64,000 bases of DNA from Enterobacter kobei. Its GTDB lineage: Bacteria; Pseudomonadota; Gammaproteobacteria; Enterobacterales; Enterobacteriaceae. The stretch spans positions 248,001-312,000 of the forward strand of contig NZ_AP024590.1 in NCBI RefSeq assembly GCF_018323985.1. The letters run 5' to 3'. Positions 17,276 to 25,583 of the stretch are shown here, piece by piece; positions within the stretch are counted from its first letter, which is position 1; each line of letters starts with the position of its first letter. A model generated the notes under the pieces. The model did no database searches. It was not told the DNA's origin and worked only from the letters and a program-made list of their open reading frames with translations. A program made the position numbers and the translations under genes.

Positions 17276-18003
17276 AGCATGCCTCCGTTGATGGAAATAA
17301 CCTGACGGGTGACATAGCCCGCAATGTCAGACATTAAATAGCTGGCAAGTCCGGCGACTTCCTGCGCCTGGCCCATGCGCTTCATCGGAATGATCGCCAT
17401 CGCCTCTTTCAGCGCGGCCTCTTCCATCTCGATCATGCCGGTATCAATAAGCCCTGGTGCGATGCAGTTCACGGTGATCCTGCGCTTCGCCAGTTCAATG
17501 GCCAGCGCTTTGGTAGCACCGATGATCCCGGCTTTGGCGGCGCTGTAGTTGACTTGACCGCGGTTGCCCATCATGCCGGATACGGATGACAGCGTAATAA
17601 TGCGTCCGCCCTGGCGCGCGCTGATCATCGGCATGATGCAGGGCTTGATGACGTTATAAAAGCTGTCGAGATTGGTGTGGATCACCGCATCCCAGTCATC
17701 ATCGCTGAGCGCCGGAAACGCGGCGTCGCGCGTGATACCCGCATTGCTGACCACGCCGTACCAGGCCCCATGTTCCGCAAGATCCTGCTCCAGCACGGCA
17801 ATACATTGTTCGCGATTGCCGACATCAAAACTGAGTAAACGTCCCTGTCCGCCCGCCGCCACAAGGGTGTCCAGCGTTTCCTGGGCACCGGCAGCATCGC
17901 GGTGATAATGCACGCCAATGTTAAAACCGTCGGCGGCAAGCTGACAGGCGATGGCGCGGCCGATGCCTTTGCTCGCCCCGGTGACCAGAACAGAACGACT
18001 CAT
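17272..18003 (-). CDS. apeQ: Aryl polyene 3-ketoacyl-ACP reductase ApeQ
   Basis: A FabG-type SDR of 243 residues that reduces the 3-keto group after each condensation, using NADPH. Visible motifs are TGASKGIG at about 8-15, SNAG at 86-89, and the catalytic Ser140, Tyr153 (NYSAAK) and Lys157. The C-terminal TRQVISINGGML tail is typical of FabG. Both ends overlap neighbours by ATGA-type junctions, placing it firmly in the ape operon between the dehydratase apeP and the ketosynthase apeR. Confidence 0.9.
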   Translation of the reverse strand: MSRSVLVTGASKGIGRAIACQLAADGFNIGVHYHRDAAGAQETLDTLVAAGGQGRLLSFDVGNREQCIAVLEQDLAEHGAWYGVVSNAGITRDAAFPALSDDDWDAVIHTNLDSFYNVIKPCIMPMISARQGGRIITLSSVSGMMGNRGQVNYSAAKAGIIGATKALAIELAKRRITVNCIAPGLIDTGMIEMEEAALKEAMAIIPMKRMGQAQEVAGLASYLMSDIAGYVTRQVISINGGML

Positions 18004-18476
18004 TCACAGGCTCCCTGATTAAAAAGCGACGCCAGCTCTTCCGGCGTCGGCTGAAACGTATTTACGCGGCCGGTCGCCAGCGTTCGATTATTCGCGTTGA
18101 TAGCGCACTCAAAGCTGCCAAAGCGTTCATCCTGCATCAGCAGTTTTACTTCAATGGCGAGGGTCGCGCCTGCGGGCAGCATACCCGCCGCGCAGGTCAG
18201 TTCCCGTGCGCCAAGCACCATCCCCAGCGCGATGCTGTCCTGCCCGCGCTGCATCCGATGCCAGCCTGACCAGACGCCCACCGTCTGGGCCATCAGCTCC
18301 AGCGCATACCAGCCTGGCAGGTCGCCCTGCGCATCCAGAAAAGGGGCCAGTACACTGGTGGCATTCACGCTCACCTGGCAGCATGCCGTCTCTTCGCTGA
18401 CGGAGATGACTTCCTCCAGCAGCAGCATGGGCGCGTCGTGGGGAAGATATTCCCCGGGGCTGAGATAAACCGTCAT
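18000..18476 (-). CDS. apeP: Aryl polyene hotdog-fold dehydratase ApeP
   Basis: A small hotdog-fold protein of the 3-hydroxyacyl-ACP dehydratase family, which removes water to make the polyene double bond. ATG 18476 is chosen because a GGAGG Shine-Dalgarno lies just before it and the ATGA overlaps the apeO stop. A longer open frame upstream is only the shadow of apeO. The protein is 158 residues, begins with YLPHDAPMLLLEEV (His13 in the active-site position) and has PGWYALELMAQTVGVW in the central helix. The cluster has a second dehydratase, ApeI, and the two are thought to work together. Confidence 0.85.
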   Translation of the reverse strand: MTVYLSPGEYLPHDAPMLLLEEVISVSEETACCQVSVNATSVLAPFLDAQGDLPGWYALELMAQTVGVWSGWHRMQRGQDSIALGMVLGARELTCAAGMLPAGATLAIEVKLLMQDERFGSFECAINANNRTLATGRVNTFQPTPEELASLFNQGACE

Positions 18477-19651
18477 GCCGTCCTCCCGAGCAGAATACTG
18501 GCATTGTTGCCGCCAAAGGCGAACGAGTTGGAGAGGATCACCGGACGCATCAGCGGCTGCGCGGTCATCAGCACGCCGCAGGGCGGCAGCGCCGGATCCA
18601 GCGGCGAGCGGCTGAAATCCTGCGGCGGCAGGGGCAAATCGTGTTGCAGGATCAGCGCGCACAGCGCCGCTTCGGTGATCCCCGCCGCGCCCAGCGTATG
18701 CCCGGTTAAATGTTTGGTGGAGCTGCAAGGGATGGCCTCACCGAACAGCTGATTCACCACCTGGGATTCGATCTGGTCGTTCAGCGACGTCGCGGTGCCA
18801 TGCAGATTGATATAGCCGACATCGGCTGGCGTCATACCCGCCTCACGCAGCGCCTGTTCAATAGCGCGGATCGCGCCTTCACCTTGCGGGTGGGGGGCGG
18901 AAATATGGTACGCATCGCTGGATTCGCCGATGCCGAGCAGGGCAAGCGGTTGTGGCTCGCGGGTTAGCATCATCAGCGCGGCCCCTTCGCCAATAGTAAT
19001 ACCGCAGCGATCCTGCGCAAAAGGCTGGCACAGCGACGGGGAGAAGGATTCCAGGCTGTGAAAGCCGTTCACCGGCATCCGGCTTAAGGTATCCGCGCCG
19101 CCGACAATCGCCACATCCGCCAGTCCCGCTTCGATCAGCCGCCGCCCGCTGATAATGGCGCGGGCGCTGGACGAACAGGCGGTGGAGAGCGTATACGCCG
19201 GGCCATCGAGCGCAAGCCAGTGGCTTAAAAAGCGCGACGGATCCCCCAGCTCCTGCTGTGCATACTGCCAGTCGGTGGAGGGATGGCCGTTAAGCGCCCG
19301 GTTGACGTGCTGATCGCCCTCATCCAGTCCGGAGGTGCTGGTGCCAAGCACCACGGCCACGCGATCGCGCCCGACGCGGGCAATGGCCTCGTCCACGGTG
19401 GGCTGGATCTGCGCCAGCGCCGCCAGCAGCAGTTGATTATTGCGCGTGCGGTGCGCGGAAAAGCTGTCGGGAATGGCGGGCAGATCGCCTTCCACGCTGC
19501 CGAGCATGGCGTCCGGCGCATCATATAGCCAGCCTTCACGACGCTGCATACCGGGGGCCACGCCACGCGTCAGATTCGCGGCGATCTCCGCGTTCGAACG
19601 GCCCAGCGCATTGATCATGCCGACGGCAGAAATATAGATCATCTCAGTCAT
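18473..19651 (-). CDS. apeO: Aryl polyene beta-ketoacyl-ACP synthase ApeO
   Basis: The main ketosynthase of the type II aryl polyene system, 392 residues, with all three active-site residues: Cys159 in LSTACSSS, His284 in LHGTAT, and His318 in LTGHTLGAAG. It probably pairs with the shorter, Cys-less chain-length-factor-like protein ApeC. The start at 19651 (MTEMIYISAV) overlaps the end of apeN by 8 bases. A longer open frame upstream would run into apeN and lacks family similarity. The stop overlaps the apeP start. Confidence 0.88.
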   Translation of the reverse strand: MTEMIYISAVGMINALGRSNAEIAANLTRGVAPGMQRREGWLYDAPDAMLGSVEGDLPAIPDSFSAHRTRNNQLLLAALAQIQPTVDEAIARVGRDRVAVVLGTSTSGLDEGDQHVNRALNGHPSTDWQYAQQELGDPSRFLSHWLALDGPAYTLSTACSSSARAIISGRRLIEAGLADVAIVGGADTLSRMPVNGFHSLESFSPSLCQPFAQDRCGITIGEGAALMMLTREPQPLALLGIGESSDAYHISAPHPQGEGAIRAIEQALREAGMTPADVGYINLHGTATSLNDQIESQVVNQLFGEAIPCSSTKHLTGHTLGAAGITEAALCALILQHDLPLPPQDFSRSPLDPALPPCGVLMTAQPLMRPVILSNSFAFGGNNASILLGRTA

Positions 19652-20231
19652 CCAGATATTGAATGGTGATATGGTACTTAAAGACATGTTGTTCGATGCT
19701 GATCGGCTCACGTTTGCCGTGGCGCTGCAAATAGGTCACTTCGGTGACCAGCTTACCGCTGGCGTTACGCAGTTCACGCTTATCGCCTTTATCGGTCAGC
19801 GTCCAGCCCGCAGGCAATTGCTTCTGCCAGCTGGCAATCGGCCAGTGGCTGAGCATGACGTCGGCCAGCACCTGACTGGCGGGCGGCAGTTGCGGCACTA
19901 CAATCGACTGTTCGGTGTGAATGCCGTGTTGATCGTAGGTGACGAGGAACAGACGAATGCCTACGGATGACAGCCCGGCCAGAGTGATCTTTTTATCATC
20001 GGCGTTGAGCATCACCAGCAGCGACTGAGTCTGGCCGTTCACACGACCGGTCAGCAACTGTTGCGAACTGACCGCAGGCGAAATACCCGGCGGGGGAAGC
20101 GTGACGCGGGTACCCGGTTGCAGCCACGCCTGCGGGCGGGTGTCGTCAGCGGGAGCACCGGAGTGGCTACAGCCGGTCAGCGCCAGTACCGCGAGCAGGG
20201 CGAGGGAGCGTAAAAGGTCGCGAAATATCAT
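19644..20231 (-). CDS. apeN: Aryl polyene cluster DUF3261-type lipoprotein ApeN
   Basis: A 195-residue lipoprotein. The signal peptide ends in the lipobox LTGC, with Ser after the lipid Cys, which favours sorting to the outer membrane. The remainder is a beta-rich domain of the DUF3261 kind found in aryl polyene clusters. It follows the LolA-like carrier apeL and the MMPL pump apeM, so a role in placing the finished lipid-linked pigment in the outer membrane is reasonable but unproven. The ATGA junction with apeM shows translational coupling. Confidence 0.8.
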   Translation of the reverse strand: MIFRDLLRSLALLAVLALTGCSHSGAPADDTRPQAWLQPGTRVTLPPPGISPAVSSQQLLTGRVNGQTQSLLVMLNADDKKITLAGLSSVGIRLFLVTYDQHGIHTEQSIVVPQLPPASQVLADVMLSHWPIASWQKQLPAGWTLTDKGDKRELRNASGKLVTEVTYLQRHGKREPISIEQHVFKYHITIQYLDD

Positions 20232-22549
20232 TTTTTTCTCTCTTTTTTACCGGGCATCGCCAGCGGTGAAAGCAGGAAGGCGGTGAAGATCCCGCTGACC
20301 AGCACAATGCCAAAACTGCTGATCGCCTGAGTGGCGCTGAACACCAGCATACCCAGCGTCAATAAGGTCGTCAGCATCGCCAGCGTCACCGCCAGCAGTG
20401 AGGTCAACGGCGTGCCGCGTGGATTACTGAAAAACAGCGTGTAGTTAATGCCGATGCCGAGCACCAGCACCAGCGCCAGCAGCGAAAACAGATTGACCGC
20501 ATGGCCTGTCGCCGCCAGCACCGCCAGCCCGCAGGTCAGCGACAACACCGACGGCACCAGGCTTATCAGCCCTTTACGCCAGCCCAGGCGCACTATCGCG
20601 CCGCAGGCGATCACCGCCAGCGCCACCAGCAGCAGGCCGGTGAGTAGGGTGCGGTACTGGGCAAACAGTGCGTCAAAGGTACTTTTGCGATCCACCCAGG
20701 CCACGCCCGGCTGCGCCTGCGCCAGACGTTGCAGCGCACGGCTGTCCTTAACGCCTTCCACCGGCACCAGCACGCCACTTTCGCCACCGGGCAGTGTCAG
20801 CCACATCAGCCGCCAGCCTTCGCTGGCCGGGCTGTTAAGCCATGCGTCGACGGTGACGTTCATCGGGCGCAAATCAGGCGTTACCGCGTTCATTCCCGTG
20901 CTTTGTAACGCACGGGCGATACCCGGCGCGGCCTGATGCAACAACTTAAGATCCGCGGTCTGACGCGCCAGTGAATTCAGCGGCACGGTGCGAAAGCCGC
21001 TCATCATGCCGGCATCCTGCGCCTTTATCAGCGTCGGGATCAGCGCTTCGAGCCGTTGCAGCGTCTGCTGCGCGCTGGTGCCGTAGACGACAAACCATTT
21101 CTGATCGACGCTCTGCCCGGTGAGCTGCGTAATGTTTTTTTCCTGCGCCAGCAGGTGCTGCGGCAGCGCCTGTAGCTGGGAAATATCATCGTTAATCTGC
21201 ATGCGGGTCAGCCCTGCCAGCGACAGTACCGCGAGCACCAGCGGCAGACCGAGCGACAGCGTTTTATTGCGCCGCCACGCCGCCAGCCAGCGCAGCAACC
21301 ATGTCATCGCCGGTACCGGACGCACCGGCAGGCCGCGCACCAGCCATGGATGCCAGAAGATCACCGTCAGACAAGACGCCGTCAGCCCGACCGCCGCGAA
21401 CACCGCCATCTGGCGAATACCGGGGAAAGGAGCAAGCATCATGATCAGATAGGCCGCCACCGTGGTCAGCAGCGCCAGCAGCAGGGCATTGCGCACCTTT
21501 GTCAGACTCTCCCACGGCGAGGCGTGTTCGCCATGCACCATACGCTCGGTCAGATAATAGAGCGTGTAATCCGCGGAGATGCCGATGATGCTCATGCTCA
21601 TCACCAGCGTCATCAGGTGCAGTTCCCCGAACAGCAACAGCGTGACGACCGTACCCGCCAGCGCACCGATGCCCACTGACATCAGGCACAGCAGCAGCGG
21701 ACGCAGGGAGCGGAATACCAGCACAATCAGCAGGATCACGCCGAGGATCGTTGCCACGCCCAGCGTCGAAACATCCTGCTTCGCCTGCTGGCTGGCGTAA
21801 TCGCTGTAAAAGACCGTGCCGCGCGATAACAGCTGCGCCTGCGGGAAGGCTTTTTTCAGTTGCTGTTGCAGGTCATTGAGGGTGGTGATGACGTCGTGCG
21901 TCTGCTGCATGTCGAAGGACTCACCGGCCAGCTCGCCATGCAGTAAATACCAGTAGTTTCCGGCCTCATCCTGCGTGACCAGCCAGCCGTCCATCAGCCG
22001 CAGACGCTGGGTATTCTGCGCCAGCGCCAGCTGCGAGCCGCGCATCAGCATCAGCGGATCGTTTTGCAGCTCTTTGCCGCTGACGCCGGAAAATGCTGAG
22101 TAGAGCTGGGAGAGGATCCACTGTGCCTGCGCCTCGCCGCCGTTTTGCAGGCGTGCGCGGGTGGCGGCATCGATCATGCCGTTACGATGATTAAAATAGA
22201 ACGCGCCCCACTGTTGCTGGCTGGCGGCGTCCATCGGGCCTTTGACCTCCCGCAGGCCAGCGGACGTTTTAAGCAGCGTCAGCCAGCGCTGGGCCACCGC
22301 GGGATCCGCCTGTTTGCCGGGGCTGACCAGCCACACCACCTGCTTATCGAGGCGTTGCATAAAGCCGTCGTTAAGCGCGGGCGGAATATTACCCAGCGCC
22401 TGTTTGGGCAGCATCGCCAGCACGCTACTGTTCAGTCGCGCCTGCGGCAGGATCGCCATCAGCACGCCGAGCATCAGCAGGCACAGCAGCCCCCAGCCGA
22501 GCGCGGCGCGGGCGGCGTTAGTGCGCGGCAAAGCGTTGGCGTTCGTCAT
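20228..22549 (-). CDS. apeM: MMPL/RND-family exporter of aryl polyene lipid, ApeM
   Basis: A 773-residue inner-membrane pump of the MMPL branch of the RND superfamily. It has the expected two repeats, each with one helix, a periplasmic domain and a block of five or so helices. The first helix is at about residues 15-35, and the helix blocks are near 255-400 and 620-765. The GISADYTLYYLTERM segment in the first block and GIGINYTLFFSNPRG in the second are the duplicated helix-4 motifs. It probably moves the aryl polyene-lipid across or out of the inner membrane, handing it to the LolA-like ApeL. It overlaps apeL by 32 bases and apeN by 4. Confidence 0.88.
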   Translation of the reverse strand: MTNANALPRTNAARAALGWGLLCLLMLGVLMAILPQARLNSSVLAMLPKQALGNIPPALNDGFMQRLDKQVVWLVSPGKQADPAVAQRWLTLLKTSAGLREVKGPMDAASQQQWGAFYFNHRNGMIDAATRARLQNGGEAQAQWILSQLYSAFSGVSGKELQNDPLMLMRGSQLALAQNTQRLRLMDGWLVTQDEAGNYWYLLHGELAGESFDMQQTHDVITTLNDLQQQLKKAFPQAQLLSRGTVFYSDYASQQAKQDVSTLGVATILGVILLIVLVFRSLRPLLLCLMSVGIGALAGTVVTLLLFGELHLMTLVMSMSIIGISADYTLYYLTERMVHGEHASPWESLTKVRNALLLALLTTVAAYLIMMLAPFPGIRQMAVFAAVGLTASCLTVIFWHPWLVRGLPVRPVPAMTWLLRWLAAWRRNKTLSLGLPLVLAVLSLAGLTRMQINDDISQLQALPQHLLAQEKNITQLTGQSVDQKWFVVYGTSAQQTLQRLEALIPTLIKAQDAGMMSGFRTVPLNSLARQTADLKLLHQAAPGIARALQSTGMNAVTPDLRPMNVTVDAWLNSPASEGWRLMWLTLPGGESGVLVPVEGVKDSRALQRLAQAQPGVAWVDRKSTFDALFAQYRTLLTGLLLVALAVIACGAIVRLGWRKGLISLVPSVLSLTCGLAVLAATGHAVNLFSLLALVLVLGIGINYTLFFSNPRGTPLTSLLAVTLAMLTTLLTLGMLVFSATQAISSFGIVLVSGIFTAFLLSPLAMPGKKERKK

Positions 22550-23123
22550 CGGTCAGGGCGGCAGGCGTTAAACGGTGAGCAGAGAAGGCGATGTCGGTGC
22601 GATCGCCCTGCTTATCATTAAGCTGGATAGTGTCGAGGTAAGTCTGTCCCGCCAGATTGATGGTGGCAAAAATCTTGTCCAGCGGTGTGGTGGTCGGCGT
22701 CAGCGACAGCGTCCAGCGCCCGTCGCCGCGATCCTGAAAATCAATACGGAAATTCTGCTCCAGCACCTTGCGGTCGGCCTGAAACAGCGCGCGCAGCAGA
22801 TGATTAAACTGGAACATTTGCGGATTATTTTGCGCGGTGATCACCTGCGGTGCCTGGCCATTCACTACCTGCACCATGCGTGTGTCGTCCAGCATCAGCA
22901 GCATCGGGAAGGGGGTTTTTTGATCCCACAGCAGCCCCTGGTCGCGGGCGATGAGCATTTCGCCGCTGGAGCGCAGCGGCTGGGGCAGATCTTTAATCGC
23001 CCGTACCTGGGTAAAGTGCGCACGCACAACCGGTTGTTCGGTAAAGCGCTGTTGTAGTTCATCCAGCGTGACGGCGCTGACCAGCGGGCTTATCAGCATA
23101 ATCAGTAAAGGCCAGCATTTCAT
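22518..23123 (-). CDS. apeL: LolA-like periplasmic carrier ApeL
   Basis: A 201-residue secreted protein with an uncleaved or Sec-type signal (hydrophobic LLIMLISPLVSA, residues 6-17) and a LolA/LolB-like fold: HFTQVRAIKDLPQPLRSSGE, then QGLLWDQKTPFP. In the Lol pathway such proteins shuttle lipidated cargo through the periplasm. Here the cargo is presumably the aryl polyene lipid. The start overlaps the apeK stop by an ATGA, and the end overlaps apeM. Confidence 0.83.
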   Translation of the reverse strand: MKCWPLLIMLISPLVSAVTLDELQQRFTEQPVVRAHFTQVRAIKDLPQPLRSSGEMLIARDQGLLWDQKTPFPMLLMLDDTRMVQVVNGQAPQVITAQNNPQMFQFNHLLRALFQADRKVLEQNFRIDFQDRGDGRWTLSLTPTTTPLDKIFATINLAGQTYLDTIQLNDKQGDRTDIAFSAHRLTPAALTDDERQRFAAH

Positions 23124-23542
23124 GGCGTCACTCCCATACGTTCAAATAAAATGGCCGGGCTGACGAAGCACAATTCTTTGCTTTGCGCGTCAACAGCCAC
23201 CTGAATGGTGTAGCCGGTGGTGGTGCGTTTTCCGCTGCTGGCATCGACGATCTCATAGTTGATCTTCAGGCGGTTTTCGTACTCCACCAGCGTGGCGCGC
23301 ACGCGAAAGGTTTGTTCAAAGGTCAGCACATCGCGGTATTTCACCCGGGTATCCACCACCGGCCAGACGTAGCCGGAATCCCGCATCTGACGGTAACCAT
23401 AATTGAACTGGTTGAGCAGCGCCTCGCGGGCAATTTCAAAATAGCGGAAGTAGTTGCCATGCCAAACCACGCCCATCATATCGACGTCGTGGAAGGGCAC
23501 GGTCAGCGTGACTTCGGCAGTAAAGCGGGGATCGGTCAGCAC
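23120..23542 (-). CDS. apeK: Hotdog-fold thioesterase ApeK
   Basis: A 140-residue acyl thioesterase of the 4HBT/YbgC type. The signature FHDVDMMGVVWHGNYFRYFE, read as HDVDMMG and WHGNYFRYFE, contains the catalytic Asp in the usual D..G..HxxNY context. It may release or edit acyl chains from the carrier proteins. The start codon is GTG at 23540-23542, with AAGGAG five bases upstream. The gene lies between apeJ (2-base gap) and apeL (4-base overlap). Confidence 0.83.
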   Translation of the reverse strand: MLTDPRFTAEVTLTVPFHDVDMMGVVWHGNYFRYFEIAREALLNQFNYGYRQMRDSGYVWPVVDTRVKYRDVLTFEQTFRVRATLVEYENRLKINYEIVDASSGKRTTTGYTIQVAVDAQSKELCFVSPAILFERMGVTP

Positions 23543-23544
23543 AC

Positions 23545-25239
23545 TTACTCCTTATCTCTGGCATCAGGTAATTGCCAGAAATCGAAAAAATTAAACCAGT
23601 CGAGAGGCGATTGCAGCGCGTAATGCTCAAGGCGGGCAGCATACCGGTCGATGGCCTGTTGCAACGCTGCCTGGCGCGCGGTGCGTGGCATCGGCAGCGG
23701 GTCAGCAAAAGGCTCACAGTGCAGGTGCAGGGTGCGATCGGGTTGCCGCAGGGCAAAAATCAGCAGCACCGGGCAACGCAGTGCCGCTGCCAGAATAAAC
23801 GGCCCTTGTGGAAACGGCGCGGGATGGCCCATAAACCGGCTCCAGCTGACCCGCCAGTCGCCGCCGCGTTGCGGGATGACGGCGAGTCGATCGCCGACGA
23901 TCGCCACCCATTCGCCGCGATCCAGTTTCTCTTTCAGCAGCATCGCCGTATCCGGGCCAATATGCGTCACCGGGATCAGATTCAGCGCCGCTTCGGGGGC
24001 CATCTCTTCCATGATCTGCTTAAAGCGGCGGGCGTTGTCGTTAAACACCAGCGCGTTGATGGTTTTGCTGCCGTCAAGCTGCGCCAGCGCGCGGCAGGCT
24101 TCCACATCGCCCAGGTGCGAGGCCAGCAGCAGCTTGCCCTGGGGATCGTCCAGGCCCAGCGCGCCTTGCGCACCCGGCGCAAAGTGCACGTCGCGGCCCA
24201 TTTGCAGCTCGCCGCGCCAGCTGGCGACTTTATCAAGCATCGCCTCGCCGAAGCGTAAAAAGTGGCGATAGCTATTCAGTCCCGGCGGAACCGGCAGGCT
24301 ACGGGCAATCAGCGTGGTACGTACCCGCGACAGCCACTTTTGCGACGCGCGCCGTGCCGGGTACGCGGTCAGCCAGTAGGCGGCGATCACCGGGAACAGC
24401 AGCAGTGAAAAGGCCCGGCGTCCGAACAGGCGCCAGACGGTGAGCATAATGCGCATGCCGAGCAGACCGCGCACTTCATCCTGCTGCGCCCAGTGCGCGG
24501 AACGGCGGCGAAACAGCAGCCCCGGCAAACGCGGTAACATGCCGAAAAACAGCCGGGTGTGCATCAGCGAGATGCGCACGTTGTCCCTGAAGGCATCAAA
24601 ATGCGACAGCCCGTCCGGCGGATAGGTCACTTTCGTTGGCAGAAAATAGCTGGTGTTGCCCTGCCAGTAGAGGCGCACCATCACTTCGGTGTCAAAATCC
24701 ATGCGCTGCCCGAGCGCGACCCGCGAGGCCAGCACCAGCGTCGGCGCAATGGGGTAGACGCGAAAGCCGCACATGCTGTCTTTGAGCTGCAATGACAGGG
24801 TTTCGATCCACACCCAGACGTGGGTGATCCAACGGCCATACAGGCGCGAGCGGGGGATCGAATCGTCATACACCGGCTGGCCGGAGATCAGCGCCTGCGG
24901 ATGCTGTCGCGCCAGATCCAGCAGCGCGGGAATGTCTTCAATGGCATGCTGCCCGTCGGCATCCACCTGTACAGCGTGGGTGAATCCTGCCTCCGCGGCG
25001 TCCTGTAATCCCCGGATCACCGCCGCGCCTTTTCCGGCGTTTTCTGCCAGCCGTATCAACGTGACGTCGGCAAAGCGTGCGGGTAGCGTCTCCAGCACCT
25101 CGCGGGTGGCGGCGTCGCTGCCATCATCCACGATATAGCATGGCAACGCGCAGGCTTGCAGACGCGTCATGACCTGCGCCATCATCGCGCCGTGGTTATA
25201 GCAGGGGATCACCACGCAGGGACGGAAATTCAGCGACAT
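23545..25239 (-). CDS. apeJ: Fused glycosyltransferase 2 / lysophospholipid-type acyltransferase ApeJ
   Basis: A 564-residue fusion. Residues 1 to about 240 are a GT2 domain: VVIPCYNHG at 9-17, YIVDDGSD near 35-42, and VDADGQH near 92-98 as the DxD nucleotide-sugar site. A linker with hydrophobic segments (LLLFPVIAAYWLTAY) follows. The C-terminal half, from about 300, resembles LpxL/HtrB-like acyltransferases, with LLLASHLGDVE as the HxxxD-like motif (His-Leu-Gly-Asp) and ERWVAIVGDR-type motif read here as EWVAIVGDRLAV. It likely builds the lipid-sugar anchor of the pigment. The start overlaps the end of apeI by 10 bases. Confidence 0.85.
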   Translation of the reverse strand: MSLNFRPCVVIPCYNHGAMMAQVMTRLQACALPCYIVDDGSDAATREVLETLPARFADVTLIRLAENAGKGAAVIRGLQDAAEAGFTHAVQVDADGQHAIEDIPALLDLARQHPQALISGQPVYDDSIPRSRLYGRWITHVWVWIETLSLQLKDSMCGFRVYPIAPTLVLASRVALGQRMDFDTEVMVRLYWQGNTSYFLPTKVTYPPDGLSHFDAFRDNVRISLMHTRLFFGMLPRLPGLLFRRRSAHWAQQDEVRGLLGMRIMLTVWRLFGRRAFSLLLFPVIAAYWLTAYPARRASQKWLSRVRTTLIARSLPVPPGLNSYRHFLRFGEAMLDKVASWRGELQMGRDVHFAPGAQGALGLDDPQGKLLLASHLGDVEACRALAQLDGSKTINALVFNDNARRFKQIMEEMAPEAALNLIPVTHIGPDTAMLLKEKLDRGEWVAIVGDRLAVIPQRGGDWRVSWSRFMGHPAPFPQGPFILAAALRCPVLLIFALRQPDRTLHLHCEPFADPLPMPRTARQAALQQAIDRYAARLEHYALQSPLDWFNFFDFWQLPDARDKE

Positions 25240-25583
25240 AGGCGGATCTTCCCGCTGCTGGCGGTAAGGCGTTCGTCACCGGCGTGGCGCAGATAGCTGA
25301 AGCTCAGCGTCTCGCGCTCCGGCTGCCAGGCCAGCGATAAGGTCACGTGAGCCTCCGGCAGTAAGGGGGCCTGGAATTTCACGTTTTTAATGCTGTGGAA
25401 GCGAAAGTCCGGGGCCAGTAGCGCGATGGCGTAATGCATCGCCCAGTCCAGTTGCGCTACGCCTGGCAATAACGGCTGCACGGCAAAATGGCCCTTAAAC
25501 CACAACAGGGACGGCGCAAGATACAGCACGATGTCGGCGTGTCGGGGATCGGGCTGGTGGCGTGCAATTTCATGGGGTTTCAT
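25230..25583 (-). CDS. apeI: Aryl polyene 3-hydroxyacyl-ACP dehydratase ApeI
   Basis: A 117-residue FabZ/FabA-like hotdog dehydratase with the signature GHFAVQPLLPGVAQLDW, in which His32 is the catalytic His. It removes water from the 3-hydroxyacyl-ACP to extend the conjugated chain. Start 25583 is decided by an AGGAG sequence eight bases upstream; longer frames with extra N-terminal residues lack such a site. The 5' end overlaps the end of apeH by 14 bases, and the 3' end overlaps apeJ. Confidence 0.86.
   Translation of the reverse strand: MKPHEIARHQPDPRHADIVLYLAPSLLWFKGHFAVQPLLPGVAQLDWAMHYAIALLAPDFRFHSIKNVKFQAPLLPEAHVTLSLAWQPERETLSFSYLRHAGDERLTASSGKIRLCR

Noticed and set aside
18000..18728. 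Longer 242-residue form of ApeP
   Set aside because: The N-terminal 84 residues are apeO sequence in another frame; the GGAGG-preceded ATG 18476 gives a standard dehydratase.
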